Source of the DNA: Burkholderia ubonensis subsp. mesacidophila
Lineage (GTDB): Bacteria; Pseudomonadota; Gammaproteobacteria; Burkholderiales; Burkholderiaceae
Reading direction: 5' to 3'
DNA: 64,000 bases
Assembly (NCBI RefSeq): GCF_002097715.1
Contig: NZ_CP020738.1
Location: 2,604,001-2,668,000, forward strand
A program made the position numbers and the translations under genes. Shown one piece after another: positions 62,414 to 64,000 of the stretch. The notes under the pieces were generated by a model. The model did no database searches, was not told the DNA's origin, and saw nothing but the letters and a program-made list of their open reading frames with translations. Position 1 is the first letter of the stretch. Each line of letters begins with the position of its first letter.

Positions 62414-64000
<1,587 letters not shown>

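Overview
The window is GC-rich (visibly about two thirds G+C) and packed with catabolic and regulatory genes. DUF3331 and DUF4148 proteins, a Burkholderia-type porin and a quaternary-amine catabolic region point to the genus Burkholderia, probably the B. cepacia complex, and to accessory-replicon-like content. The genus call rests on gene content and family knowledge; no database search was made.

Layout. 1-3.5 kb: two linked unknown proteins, a GNAT acetyltransferase and a DadA-type flavoprotein oxidase. 3.57-5.42 kb: a low-GC islet carrying an orphan type VI secretion hcp gene, a peptidoglycan amidase and a secreted probable immunity protein. It is bracketed by 227-bp direct repeats of the dadA-like/gntR junction, and it is the best candidate for an undescribed system here. 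5.6-14.8 kb: a minus-strand operon for non-phosphorylative L-fucose catabolism (ABC importer, five enzymes, GntR-FCD regulator). 15.4-17.3 kb: small DUF3331 and DUF4148 proteins and an SDR. 17.5-23.4 kb: a minus-strand gamma-butyrobetaine/L-carnitine operon, interrupted by a 279-bp compound palindrome. 24-26.2 kb: a cucumopine-synthase-related protein with an MDR oxidoreductase. 26.2-31.3 kb: a TTQ amine dehydrogenase cluster with two cytochromes c and a divergent AraC regulator. 31.4 kb: GbdR-type regulator. 32.9-35.9 kb: two secreted peptidases. 36-40.4 kb: YbjQ-family protein, hydrolase, AraC and LysR regulators, azoreductase-like protein. 40.4-45.7 kb: a map gene remnant, a saccharopine-dehydrogenase-like gene with an in-frame TGA, an alpha/beta hydrolase, a Baeyer-Villiger-type monooxygenase and its divergent AraC regulator. 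45.9-48 kb: Mth938-like protein, small unknown protein, porin. 48.3-64 kb: choline-sulfate and betaine region (ChoX-like binding protein, choline sulfatase, LysR, PurU, APC permease, betaine binding protein, GbcB, GbcA, EtfB, EtfA, DgcB, partial DgcA).

Functional picture. Several blocks form one metabolic network. Gamma-butyrobetaine is hydroxylated to L-carnitine, oxidised and cleaved to glycine betaine. Choline sulfate is hydrolysed to choline, a betaine precursor. Betaine is demethylated by GbcAB to dimethylglycine, which DgcAB with a dedicated ETF demethylates to sarcosine. PurU can handle the one-carbon units released. Three orphan substrate-binding proteins probably share a transporter core encoded elsewhere. 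GbdR is the likely activator. The fucose operon and the amine dehydrogenase cluster extend the same scavenging profile to deoxy sugars and primary amines.
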